A stretch of DNA of 64,000 nt from Streptomyces sp. LUP30 (GTDB lineage: Bacteria > Actinomycetota > Actinomycetes > Streptomycetales > Streptomycetaceae), in contig NZ_MJAJ01000048.1 of assembly GCF_001746365.1 (NCBI RefSeq), positions 1 to 64,000 on the forward strand, in the 5' to 3' direction. Numbering within the stretch: the stretch's first letter is position 1; every line of letters begins with the position of its first letter. Below are positions 33,016 through 41,305 of this stretch, piece by piece. A program made the translations under genes and the position numbers. The notes below the pieces were generated by a model. That model was not told where the DNA came from. It made no database searches and saw only the letters and a list, made by a program, of their open reading frames with translations.

Positions 33016-33053
33016 TCGGTCGCGACCCGAGGCGGTCCGATCGAGCGAGACTT

Positions 33054-33098
33054 GCGGTGAGTGGCCCGACTCACATGGCCAACATGGTCACTCACCGC
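33054..33098 (+). promoter_or_regulatory. Inverted repeat in the pyruvate carboxylase leader
   Basis: GCGGTGAGTG (33054-33063) and CACTCACCGC (33089-33098) are perfect 10-bp inverted repeats 25 bases apart, ending 39 bases before the pyc start. Either an operator pair or an RNA stem-loop is possible. Confidence 0.4.
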
Positions 33099-33137
33099 CA
33101 CGATGGGTCCGTCACCGGCAGGCTGAAGGGGTCCACG

Positions 33138-36100
33138 ATGTTCCGCAAGGTGCTGGTCGCCAACCGTGGTGAGATCGCGATCCGTGCGTTTCGCGCCGGC
33201 TATGAGCTGGGCGCGCGCACGGTCGCCGTCTTCCCGCACGAGGACCGCAATTCGCTGCACCGGCTCAAAGCCGACGAGGCGTACGAGATCGGAGAGCAGG
33301 GGCACCCGGTCCGCGCCTATCTCTCCGTCGAGGAGATCGTCGGCGCCGCCCGACGGGCGGGCGCCGACGCCGTCTACCCGGGTTACGGGTTCCTCTCCGA
33401 GAACCCCGAACTCGCCCGCGCCTGCGAGGAGGCGGGCATCACCTTCGTGGGCCCCGACGCCCGCACCCTCGAACTGACGGGCAACAAGGCCAGCGCCGTG
33501 GCCGCGGCCCGCTCGGCCGGCGTCCCCGTCCTCGGCTCGTCCGCGCCCTCCAACGACGTCGACGAACTCGTCCGGGCCGCCGAGGAGATCGGCTTCCCCG
33601 TGTTCGTGAAGGCGGTCGCGGGCGGCGGCGGACGCGGCATGCGCCGGGTCGAGGACCCGGCCGTGCTGCGCGAGTCCATCGAGGCGGCCTCCCGCGAGGC
33701 GGCCTCCGCGTTCGGCGACCCAACCGTCTTCCTGGAGAAGGCCGTCGTCGACCCCCGCCACATCGAGGTGCAGATCCTCGCCGACGGCGAGGGCAACGTC
33801 ATCCACCTCTTCGAGCGCGACTGCTCCCTCCAGCGCCGCCACCAGAAGGTCATCGAGATGGCGCCCGCGCCGAATCTCGCCCCGGAGCTGCGCGACCGGA
33901 TCTGCGCCGACGCGGTCCGCTTCGCCCGCCAGATCGGCTACCGCAACGCCGGCACCGTCGAGTTCCTCCTCGACCCCGCCGGCAACCACGTCTTCATCGA
34001 GATGAACCCCCGCATCCAGGTCGAGCACACGGTGACCGAGGAGGTCACCGACGTCGACCTGGTCCAGGCCCAGCTGCGCATCGCCGCCGGCGAGACCCTC
34101 GCCGACCTCGGCCTGTCGCAGGAGACCGTCACCCTGCACGGCGCGGCCCTGCAGTGCCGTATCACCACCGAGGACCCCGCCAACGGGTTCCGTCCCGACA
34201 CCGGCCGTATCAGCGCCTACCGGTCCCCGGGCGGCTCCGGCATCCGCCTCGACGGCGGCACCACCCACGCGGGCACGGAGATCAGCGCCCACTTCGACTC
34301 GATGCTGGTCAAACTCACCTGCCGGGGCCGCGACTTCCCCACCGCGATCGGACGGGCCCGGCGCGCCGTCGCCGAGTTCCGCATCCGGGGCGTGGCCACC
34401 AACATCCCCTTCCTGCAGGCCGTCCTCGACGACGCCGACTTCCAGGCCGGGCGCGTCACCACGTCGTTCATCGAGCAGCGTCCCCATCTGCTGACCGCCC
34501 GCACGTCGGCCGACCGCGGCACCAAGCTGCTCACCTACCTCGCCGACGTCACGGTGAACAAGCCGCACGGCGAGCGTCCCGAGCTGGTCGACCCCACCGC
34601 CAAGCTGCCCGAGACGCCCGGGGGCGAGCCGCCCGCCGGCTCCCGGCAGCGACTGGTCCACCTCGGCCCCGAGGGCTTCGCCCGCTGGCTGCGCGAGTCG
34701 CCGACCATCGGCGTCACCGACACCACCTTCCGCGACGCCCACCAGTCCCTCCTCGCCACCCGTGTGCGCACCAAGGACCTGCTCGCCTCGGCCCCGCTGG
34801 TCGCCCGCACGCTGCCCCAACTGCTGTCCCTGGAGTGCTGGGGCGGCGCCACCTACGACGTCGCGCTGCGCTTCCTCGCCGAGGACCCGTGGGAGCGGCT
34901 GGCCGCCCTGCGCGAGGCCGTCCCCAACATCTGCCTGCAGATGCTGCTGCGCGGCCGCAACACCGTCGGCTACACCCCGTACCCGACCGAGGTGACCGAC
35001 GCGTTCGTGCAGGAGGCCGCCGCCACCGGCATCGACGTCTTCCGCATCTTCGACGCGCTCAACGACGTCGGCCAGATGCGGCCCGCCATCGACGCCGTAC
35101 GGGAGACGGGCACGGCGATCGCCGAGGTCGCCCTGTGCTACACCTCCGACCTGTCCGACCCGAACGAGCGCCTGTACACCCTCGACTACTACCTGCGGCT
35201 CGCCGAGCAGATCGTCGAGGCCGGCGCACACGTCCTGGCCGTCAAGGACATGGCGGGCCTGCTGCGCGCACCGGCCGCGGCGAAGCTCGTCTCGGCCCTG
35301 CGCCGCGAGTTCGACCTGCCGGTGCACCTGCACACCCACGACACCGCGGGCGGCCAGCTCGCCACCTACCTCGCCGCGATCCAGGCGGGCGCGGACGCCG
35401 TCGACGGCGCCGTGGCCTCCATGGCGGGGACGACCTCGCAGCCCTCGCTGTCGGCCATCGTCGCCGCGACCGACCACTCCGAGCGGCCCACCGGCCTCGA
35501 CCTCCAGGCCGTGGGCGACCTGGAACCGTATTGGGAGGGCGTCCGCCGGATCTACGCCCCCTTCGAGGCGGGCCTGGCCTCGCCGACCGGGCGCGTCTAC
35601 CACCACGAGATCCCCGGCGGACAGCTCTCCAACCTGCGCACCCAGGCCGTCGCGCTCGGCCTCGGCGACCGGTTCGAGGACATCGAGGCGATGTACGCGG
35701 CCGCCGACCGCATCCTCGGTCACCTGGTCAAGGTCACCCCGTCCTCCAAGGTGGTCGGCGATCTCGCCCTGCATCTGGTCGGCGCCGGAGTCGATCCGCG
35801 GGACTTCGAGGCGTCGCCCGACCGCTACGACATCCCCGACTCCGTCATCGGCTTCCTGCGCGGCGAGCTCGGCACCCCGCCCGGCGGCTGGCCCGAGCCG
35901 TTCCGCAGCAAGGCGCTTCAGGGCCGCGCGGACGCCAAGCCCGTCCAGGAGCTGAGCACCGAGGACCGCGAGGGCCTGGAGAAGACCCGCCGCACCACCC
36001 TCAACCGGCTGCTCTTCCCCGGCCCGACGCGCGACTTCGAGAACCACCGCCAGGCCTACGGCGACACCAGCGTGCTCGACAGCAAGGACTTCTTCTACGG

Positions 36101-36512
36101 TCTGCGCCCGGGCACGGAGTACGCCGTCGACCTGGAGCCGGGCGTGCGGCTCCTGATCGAGCTGCAGGCCGTCGGCGAGGCCGACGAACGGGGCATGCGC
36201 ACCGTGATGTCCTCCCTCAACGGTCAGCTGCGGCCCATCCAGGTCCGCGACAAGGCGGCCGCCTCCGACGTCCCGGTCACCGAGAAGGCCGACCGGGGCA
36301 ACGCCGGCCATGTCGCCGCGCCGTTCGCCGGTGTGGTCACGCTGGCGGTCGCCGAGGGCGACGAGGTGGAGGTCGGTGCGACGATCGCCACCATCGAGGC
36401 GATGAAGATGGAGGCCACGATCACCGCACCGAAGGCCGGCCGGGTCGCGAGGCTCGCCATCAACCGCATCCAGCAGGTGGAGGGCGGCGACCTGCTCGTC
36501 GTCGTGGACTGA
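33138..36512 (+). CDS. pyc: Pyruvate carboxylase
   Basis: A 1124-residue biotin enzyme that makes oxaloacetate from pyruvate and bicarbonate using ATP, replenishing the TCA cycle. All three functional parts are present in one chain. The biotin carboxylase domain (1-450) includes KAVAGGGGRGMR and EMNPRIQVEHTVTEE. The carboxyltransferase domain starts near 530 (GVTDTTFRDAHQSLLATRVR). The C-terminal biotinyl domain carries EAMKM, with biotin on Lys1090. Length is normal for the single-chain form. AAGGGG sits 7 bases before the ATG. An inverted repeat lies in the leader and a GC-rich terminator follows. Confidence 0.97.
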   Translation: MFRKVLVANRGEIAIRAFRAGYELGARTVAVFPHEDRNSLHRLKADEAYEIGEQGHPVRAYLSVEEIVGAARRAGADAVYPGYGFLSENPELARACEEAGITFVGPDARTLELTGNKASAVAAARSAGVPVLGSSAPSNDVDELVRAAEEIGFPVFVKAVAGGGGRGMRRVEDPAVLRESIEAASREAASAFGDPTVFLEKAVVDPRHIEVQILADGEGNVIHLFERDCSLQRRHQKVIEMAPAPNLAPELRDRICADAVRFARQIGYRNAGTVEFLLDPAGNHVFIEMNPRIQVEHTVTEEVTDVDLVQAQLRIAAGETLADLGLSQETVTLHGAALQCRITTEDPANGFRPDTGRISAYRSPGGSGIRLDGGTTHAGTEISAHFDSMLVKLTCRGRDFPTAIGRARRAVAEFRIRGVATNIPFLQAVLDDADFQAGRVTTSFIEQRPHLLTARTSADRGTKLLTYLADVTVNKPHGERPELVDPTAKLPETPGGEPPAGSRQRLVHLGPEGFARWLRESPTIGVTDTTFRDAHQSLLATRVRTKDLLASAPLVARTLPQLLSLECWGGATYDVALRFLAEDPWERLAALREAVPNICLQMLLRGRNTVGYTPYPTEVTDAFVQEAAATGIDVFRIFDALNDVGQMRPAIDAVRETGTAIAEVALCYTSDLSDPNERLYTLDYYLRLAEQIVEAGAHVLAVKDMAGLLRAPAAAKLVSALRREFDLPVHLHTHDTAGGQLATYLAAIQAGADAVDGAVASMAGTTSQPSLSAIVAATDHSERPTGLDLQAVGDLEPYWEGVRRIYAPFEAGLASPTGRVYHHEIPGGQLSNLRTQAVALGLGDRFEDIEAMYAAADRILGHLVKVTPSSKVVGDLALHLVGAGVDPRDFEASPDRYDIPDSVIGFLRGELGTPPGGWPEPFRSKALQGRADAKPVQELSTEDREGLEKTRRTTLNRLLFPGPTRDFENHRQAYGDTSVLDSKDFFYGLRPGTEYAVDLEPGVRLLIELQAVGEADERGMRTVMSSLNGQLRPIQVRDKAAASDVPVTEKADRGNAGHVAAPFAGVVTLAVAEGDEVEVGATIATIEAMKMEATITAPKAGRVARLAINRIQQVEGGDLLVVVD

Positions 36513-36518
36513 GCCGAA

Positions 36519-36546
36519 CGCCGCCGGCGCTGACTCGCCGGCGGCG
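36519..36546 (+). terminator. Terminator after pyruvate carboxylase
   Basis: CGCCGCCGGCG and CGCCGGCGGCG pair perfectly (11 bp) around CTGACT, starting 6 bases after the stop codon. Confidence 0.75.
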
Positions 36547-36722
36547 CCGTACCGCCGGTCTCCGTCGCCCCGAACCGGCTGCCCCGCAACGGCTGTTGCC
36601 CACAGGGGCAGCAGGTCTGCCCTTGCGTCCGGTGACGTGCGGCGGGTCTGCGGCTACCGTCCGCTCGTGAACAACCGCACTCTCCTGCAGCGGCCTTCGA
36701 CCGATCGGCAGGACCACACCGC

Positions 36723-37826
36723 ATGAGCGACGACCAGGCCGTCGGGGCGCCTCCCCAGCAGACCGGGAGCGCCCCGCGACCGGTCGCGCCGCAACCCCGC
36801 CGACGCGGTCCGGGCCTCTTCACCGTCGTGGTCCTGCCCGCGCTGCTCACCCTCTCCGCCGTGGCCGGCTTCCTCGCACTGACCGGTGGGCTCCCCGGCG
36901 ACGAGGACGCGGGGGCACACCCGCAGGACGACGCCGCGGGCGGCGTCAACGCGACCTACGGACCCTGGCTGCGCAGGTCCGCCGAGGCATGCTCGGTCGT
37001 CACCCCCTCCCTCCTCGCCGCGCAGATCGACCAGCTCACCGGCTTCAGCGACGAGACCACCGCCTCCGGCGGCCAGGGCATCGCCGCCTTCACCGCCGCC
37101 GGATGGCGCGCCTGGGGCAAGGACGACGACGGCAACGGGCACTCCTCACCGCACGACCCCGCCGACGCGATCATGGCCCTCGGCCGCCAGGACTGCTCCC
37201 TGGCCCGGAGGATCACCGAGCTCAGGACCGACGGCACGGTCAACGGCGACCTCGTGGACCTCACCCTCGCCGCGTACGCGGTCGGCACGGACGCCGTCGC
37301 CGACGCGGGCAGGGTCCCCGCCGCGGCCGGGACGTATCTCGGCGAGGTGAAGTCCCGGTTCGCGACCTACGCGGACTTCGACCGGGAGGACCCGAGCGGC
37401 GGCTCCGCCCCAGCGAACGCGATCCTCGCGGCGCCCACCACCACCCTCACCGTGACCTCGCCCTACGGCTCCCGCAAGCACCCGCTCACGGGCGTCACCA
37501 AGCTCCACACCGGAACGGACTTCGGCGCTCCGCAGGGCGCCCAGGTGTCCGCCGCCCGCGACGGCCGGGTGGTGTTCGCGGCGATGACCAAGGCGTACGG
37601 CAACCGTGTCGTCGTCGACCACGGCCTCATCGACGGCAAACGCCTGGAGACGACGTACAGCCACCTCTCCCTGCTGCAGGTCACGGCCGGGCAGGCGGTG
37701 CGGACCAGCGCCCCGATCGGGCGGGTCGGCTCCACCGGCCTGTCCACCGGCCCGCATCTGCACTTCGAGGTGATCTACGACGGCTACTACACCGACCCGC
37801 AGCCCTGGCTGGCGCCGAACGGCTGA
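36723..37826 (+). CDS. M23 peptidase with a degenerate lysozyme-like domain
   Basis: A 367-residue membrane-anchored protein: Pro-rich cytoplasmic tail, one helix near 32-56, then two extracytoplasmic domains. The C-terminal M23/LytM domain is complete, with His262 and Asp266 (HTGTDFGAP) and His345/His347 (HLHFEV), so it should cut peptidoglycan cross-bridges. The first domain (about 88-175) aligns with soluble lytic transglycosylases (VTPSLLAAQI, QGIAAFTAAGW, DPADAIMALG). Where active enzymes have the catalytic Glu in ESGF, this one has QLTGF, placing Leu105 there. That domain is probably a non-catalytic glycan-binding module. The ATG at 36723 has CAGGAC upstream. Confidence 0.87.
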   Translation: MSDDQAVGAPPQQTGSAPRPVAPQPRRRGPGLFTVVVLPALLTLSAVAGFLALTGGLPGDEDAGAHPQDDAAGGVNATYGPWLRRSAEACSVVTPSLLAAQIDQLTGFSDETTASGGQGIAAFTAAGWRAWGKDDDGNGHSSPHDPADAIMALGRQDCSLARRITELRTDGTVNGDLVDLTLAAYAVGTDAVADAGRVPAAAGTYLGEVKSRFATYADFDREDPSGGSAPANAILAAPTTTLTVTSPYGSRKHPLTGVTKLHTGTDFGAPQGAQVSAARDGRVVFAAMTKAYGNRVVVDHGLIDGKRLETTYSHLSLLQVTAGQAVRTSAPIGRVGSTGLSTGPHLHFEVIYDGYYTDPQPWLAPNG

Positions 37827-38031
37827 CCACCGGGCGAGGCGGGAGCCGGGGCCGGGGGAGTCAGGGCCGGGGGACCCGGGGGCCGGGGTCCGCCGAGCGG
37901 TGGCGCCCGGTGCGGCCATGAGCCCTGTATGCGCCCCCACGCGACTGGGCAGAATCCGTTCTGCCATGGATCACGTGGGACGGACACGGACGACGTCCTC
38001 CCGAACTCCCAGGGAAGGCAGGTCGGTTGTC

Positions 38032-38751
38032 GTGCAGTTGCGTCTTCCCTCCTCGGTATCCGAAGCGCAGCGATGTCTGGCCGACGGAGCGGTGCCGATA
38101 GGCGGCGCCACACTGGTGTGGGCCGGCTGGCAGCGGGACGGCTTCCCCGAGCAGGCCGTGTCGCTGCGGGACCTGCCCGAGGCCAACACGGTCGGGCCCG
38201 AGGAACTGGGCGGGGCCGTGCGGCTGCATCGCGTCGACGCGACCGTGCCCGAGGCGCTCCACCGGGCGGCCTCCGGCGTGGGCACGGGCGCGGTGCGCCG
38301 GGCGGCCACGGTCGGCGGCAACATCGTCGGCAGCACCCTGCGCTGTCTGCTCCCGGCAGCGCTCGTGCTCGACGCCCGCGCCACCGTCCTGACGGCCGAC
38401 GGCGTGTACGAGACCGACCTGGCCGAGCTGCTCGCGAAACGCCATGTGCTGCTCGCCCTGCGCTGGCGCACCCCCCTGGCCAGCGGCTACCGCAAACTGG
38501 ACGGCGAGGCGGGCGGCCCGCCACCGCTCGTCGCCGCCGTGGCGGTACACGCGGACGGCGACGCCCCCGGCACGGTGCGCGTGGCCGTCCGCGTCGGCTA
38601 CGAGGTGTTCAGCGAGAGCACGCCGTACCGGACCGACGCAGAGCAGGTCCTCCGGAGCCTGGCGGCAGCAGGGTCGGCCGCCCTGCCCGCCCCGGCACAG
38701 GACGCCCTGCGCCGCGAGGTCACCGACGTGCTGGCCCGCGCAGTCGTCTGA
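38032..38751 (+). CDS. FAD-binding domain protein (molybdopterin dehydrogenase FAD-domain family)
   Basis: A 239-residue protein. VPIGGATLVWAGWQRDG near the start and RAATVGGNIVGSTLRCLLPAALVLDA are the FAD-binding motifs of the medium subunit of xanthine dehydrogenase/CO dehydrogenase-type enzymes. The large molybdopterin and small iron-sulphur subunits are not encoded nearby, so this is an orphan subunit or a stand-alone flavoprotein. GTG 38032 fits the family start (VQLRLPSSV); an in-frame ATG at 37966 is an alternative. The region before it has a small GGCAGAA/TTCTGCC inverted repeat at 37948-37965. Confidence 0.75.
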   Translation: MQLRLPSSVSEAQRCLADGAVPIGGATLVWAGWQRDGFPEQAVSLRDLPEANTVGPEELGGAVRLHRVDATVPEALHRAASGVGTGAVRRAATVGGNIVGSTLRCLLPAALVLDARATVLTADGVYETDLAELLAKRHVLLALRWRTPLASGYRKLDGEAGGPPPLVAAVAVHADGDAPGTVRVAVRVGYEVFSESTPYRTDAEQVLRSLAAAGSAALPAPAQDALRREVTDVLARAVV

Positions 38752-38778
38752 GGCGGCCCCGCGGGACGCTCCGAGGCG

Positions 38779-39825
38779 TCATGTCTGCACCACGGGGGCG
38801 TAGGCCTCCGCCGCCAGCCCGAACGTCCAGGCGACCCCCGCCCGTGCCGTAAGGGTCGACGGGGGCACCCGCAACCAGTAGGTGCGGCGCGTCCCGTCCG
38901 GCTCCGGCGTCGAGTTGAGGACCTCCACCATGACGACGGCCTCGTCGTCGTCCAGGTCGACACGCCACAGCGTGCCCGTCTCGTCCCGGTGGACGGGGCG
39001 GGCGCCGGAGTCCGACAGATAGCGGTCGTAGCCGTAGTACTCGAGCATGACCCGGCGCAGCTCCGCGTTCTCCTCGCCCCGGATCCGTTCCGGCGTGAGC
39101 CCGGGCAGTTCGGCGAGGAAGCCGGCAGGCACCGGCATCCCGCGCCAGGCGTACAGGGCGAAGCCGTCGGGATAGGCCAGCGCCGGGCCGTCCCCGTGGT
39201 CGAGCCGGCCCGCCTCGTCGCGGTGCAGGGCGACGGGCCGTTCGCACACCACGGCCACGCGCGTGAACGGCCACCACCAGCCGGCGCTGCGCCCCACGGC
39301 GGCCAGCCCTTCGAGCGGGCCCCCGTCGGTCGGGAACGCGGCGAGCCACGGCGCGTCGTGCTGACCGAGTACGGCCTCCAGCAGCACCAGCCGGACCTGT
39401 GCGGCCTCGCTTCCCGTGTCCCCGCCGGCCAGTTCCTCCAGCACCCCGGCCCTGATCCGGTCGACCAGCGCCTGCGTCGGGTTCCACAGCCGGCCGCCCG
39501 TCGCCGCCCAGTGCGCCGCCCAGCCCGCCGCGCCCAACTCCGCTTGCAGCCGCTCCCGTTCACCCGCCCACGGAAGGCTCCGGACCGTGTCGCGCACACT
39601 GGCGCCCAGGTCCCGCGAGGCCCGGATCAGCGTGACCGCCTCGCGCGGCGAACCAACCCACATCACCTCCTCCGGCTCGTCGAGCCCCGCCTGCCGGTAG
39701 GCCCGGCGCACGCCCGCCTCGGCGGCGGCGCGGTCGGCCGCGCCGACCGACGCCGCACACACGCGCCACGCCTGGACGCTCTTCTCTTCGGAGACCGCGG
39801 TCTCCTCCCCGCCCGTCGTCGTCAT
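38779..39825 (-). CDS. DUF6745 domain protein
   Basis: About 348 residues. The core VAVVCERPVALHRDEAGRLDHGDGPALAYPDGFALYAWRGMPVP is the recognisable DUF6745 pattern, repeated in short form as ARPVHRDETGTLWRVDLDDDEA. There is no signal peptide or catalytic motif. DUF6745 proteins are uncharacterised. Start: ATG 39825 after GAGGGG; a GTG at 39838-39840 lacks a usable ribosome-binding site. It lies 22 bases downstream of the 108-residue gene and shares its DNA-damage-type promoter. It is therefore probably part of the same response as the divergent radical SAM operon. Confidence 0.8.
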   Translation of the reverse strand: MTTTGGEETAVSEEKSVQAWRVCAASVGAADRAAAEAGVRRAYRQAGLDEPEEVMWVGSPREAVTLIRASRDLGASVRDTVRSLPWAGERERLQAELGAAGWAAHWAATGGRLWNPTQALVDRIRAGVLEELAGGDTGSEAAQVRLVLLEAVLGQHDAPWLAAFPTDGGPLEGLAAVGRSAGWWWPFTRVAVVCERPVALHRDEAGRLDHGDGPALAYPDGFALYAWRGMPVPAGFLAELPGLTPERIRGEENAELRRVMLEYYGYDRYLSDSGARPVHRDETGTLWRVDLDDDEAVVMVEVLNSTPEPDGTRRTYWLRVPPSTLTARAGVAWTFGLAAEAYAPVVQT

Positions 39826-39847
39826 CCGCCCCTCGCTCACCCTCGGT

Positions 39848-40174
39848 TCAGTCCGCCACGATCCGCACCGACCCCGGCACGTACTCCCGCTGCCGGATCA
39901 CCCGGTACCACCCCTTGGGCAGCGCGATGGCCGCATGCTCCTCGTGGACCACCCGGCCGCCCTGGGGCAGATGCAGCAGCAGCGGACCGAACGGCCCCGG
40001 CTCCCGCACCAGATCACCCGGTCCGACGACCGCGTGCGCATGCCCGGTGACCTCGCCCAGGGCCAGCACCAGCCGGCCCCGCGCGTCCCGCCGCTCGCTC
40101 GGCGCCGCGGCGACATGCGGCGGCACCGCCTCCTCGGCGACGGGCACGATCAGCACGTCTCCCTGCCGGTACAT
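39848..40174 (-). CDS. Conserved 108-residue protein (MYRQGDV family) paired with DUF6745
   Basis: MYRQGDVLIVPVAEEAVPPH... continues with LVLALGEVTGHAHAVVGPGDL and HLPQGGRVVHEEHAAIALPKGWYRVIRQREYVP. The mostly beta sequence with HAHAVV and VVHEEHAAI looks like a small barrel, possibly cupin-like, with clustered His residues that could bind metal. The family has no known function that I recall, though it is familiar as a neighbour of DUF6745 genes. GGAGGGGAG precedes the ATG at 40174. It is the first gene of the minus-strand unit and starts about 43 bases after the predicted transcription start. Confidence 0.8.
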   Translation of the reverse strand: MYRQGDVLIVPVAEEAVPPHVAAAPSERRDARGRLVLALGEVTGHAHAVVGPGDLVREPGPFGPLLLHLPQGGRVVHEEHAAIALPKGWYRVIRQREYVPGSVRIVAD

Positions 40175-40223
40175 GGCTCTCCCCTCCCCGCCGGGTGCAC
40201 CGCGCACCGGCCCCATGACCACG

Positions 40224-40246
40224 ACCGTACGGGCCGGCACTGACAA
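40224..40246 (-). promoter_or_regulatory. PafBC-type (RecA-independent) DNA-damage promoter, perfect match
   Basis: On the minus strand TTGTCAGTG (40246-40238), exactly 8 bases, then TACGGT (40229-40224). The published actinobacterial damage promoter is TTGTCRGTG-N8-TAnnnT. This copy matches at every defined position and points at the 108-residue/DUF6745 genes. Confidence 0.75.
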
Positions 40247-40277
40247 CGCCCCCGAACCGAGCCCCCGCCGACGGGTG

Positions 40278-40300
40278 CTGTCAGTGCCTGTTGGTAGAAC
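40278..40300 (+). promoter_or_regulatory. PafBC-type DNA-damage promoter for the STM4015-4011 operon
   Basis: CTGTCAGTG (40278-40286), 8 bases, then TAGAAC (40295-40300). It matches TTGTCRGTG-N8-TAnnnT except for the first T and the last T. It lies about 49 bases upstream of the STM4015 ATG and is the mirror image of the perfect copy on the other strand. Confidence 0.65.
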
Positions 40301-40348
40301 TGCGGACACATCACGGACCGCACACCTTTCCTCCCCGGGAGCAGCCGT

Positions 40349-41305
40349 ATGACCATCGGCCACCACCTCGACGCGCTGTACGGGCTGCCCGCGTACACGT
40401 TTCCCGGCGTCAAGCACCGGCCCCGGCCGGTCGAACCGGACGCCGTGGCCTGGCGCGTCACCGGCGACGTCTACGACGCGGACGAGAACTGGACGGACGC
40501 GTTCGCCCGCTTCTGCGCCACCGTCGAGACCACCCGTGTGCGGGCCCTGATCGTCGGCGCCTGGGAGGAGGCCTACGACACGGACCCGTCCGCCGTCATC
40601 GAGGCCCTCACCGCCGCCCGGGACCGCTTCCCCGCACTGCGGGCGCTGTTCCTCGGCGACATGGTGATGGAGGAGTGCGAGATCTCCTGGATCAACCAGA
40701 CCGACGTCACCCCCCTCCTGGCCGCCTTTCCCCGGCTGGAGGAGCTGGGCGTGCGCGGCGGGTCCGGGCTGCGGTTCCCCGCCCTGAGCCACGATGCGCT
40801 GCGCAGGCTCGTGATCGAGACCGGCGGGCTGCCCGCGGAGGTCGTGCGCGGGATCGGCGGCAGCGACCTGCCCGCGCTGGAGCACCTCGACCTGTGGCTG
40901 GGCACACCGGAGTACGGCGGCGACAGCGAGGCCACGGACCTGGAGCCGATCCTGTCGGGCGGCCGGCTGCCGAACCTGCGCCATCTGGCCCTGCGTAACA
41001 GCGAGATGCAGGACGCCGTGGCCGCGGCCGTGGCGTCCGCGCCGGTGGTGGCGCGCCTGGAGGTGCTCGACCTCTCCATGGGCGTCCTGACCGACGAAGG
41101 CGCGGCCGCCCTGCTCGGCGGGCAGCCGCTCACCCATCTCAAGATGCTCGACCTGCACCACCATTACCTGAGTGAGCCCCTCCTGGAGCGGGTCCGGCAG
41201 ACCCTGGAGCCGGCCGGAGTCGAGGTCGGCCTCGACCGCGGCGATGCCGAGGAGGATGCCGACGGCGACGGCACCGTGTGGCGGTATGTCGCCGTCGGCG
41301 AGTGA
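40349..41305 (+). CDS. STM4015 family leucine-rich repeat protein
   Basis: A 318-residue cytoplasmic protein. The N-terminus (MTIGHHLDALYGLPAYTFPG) and the following leucine-rich repeats (LPALEHLDLWLGTPEYGG, LPNLRHLALRNSEMQDA, LEVLDLSMGVLTDEGAAALL, LTHLKMLDLHHHYLSE) are characteristic of the STM4015 family, named after a Salmonella gene beside STM4011-4014. The repeats suggest a protein-binding scaffold. It is the first gene of the five-gene operon, under a damage-type promoter, and overlaps STM4014 by 20 bases. No biochemical role is known. Confidence 0.87.
   Translation: MTIGHHLDALYGLPAYTFPGVKHRPRPVEPDAVAWRVTGDVYDADENWTDAFARFCATVETTRVRALIVGAWEEAYDTDPSAVIEALTAARDRFPALRALFLGDMVMEECEISWINQTDVTPLLAAFPRLEELGVRGGSGLRFPALSHDALRRLVIETGGLPAEVVRGIGGSDLPALEHLDLWLGTPEYGGDSEATDLEPILSGGRLPNLRHLALRNSEMQDAVAAAVASAPVVARLEVLDLSMGVLTDEGAAALLGGQPLTHLKMLDLHHHYLSEPLLERVRQTLEPAGVEVGLDRGDAEEDADGDGTVWRYVAVGE

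Larger units (their letters stand above)
32590..33137. other. 548-bp divergent region between GH43 and pyruvate carboxylase genes
   Basis: From left to right: the GH43 promoter area with direct repeats (32653-32693), a stretch around 32800-32940 that reads like a decayed C-terminus in two plus-strand frames, a hairpin (32986-33015) and an inverted repeat in the pyc leader (33054-33098). No intact gene is seen. Confidence 0.5.
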
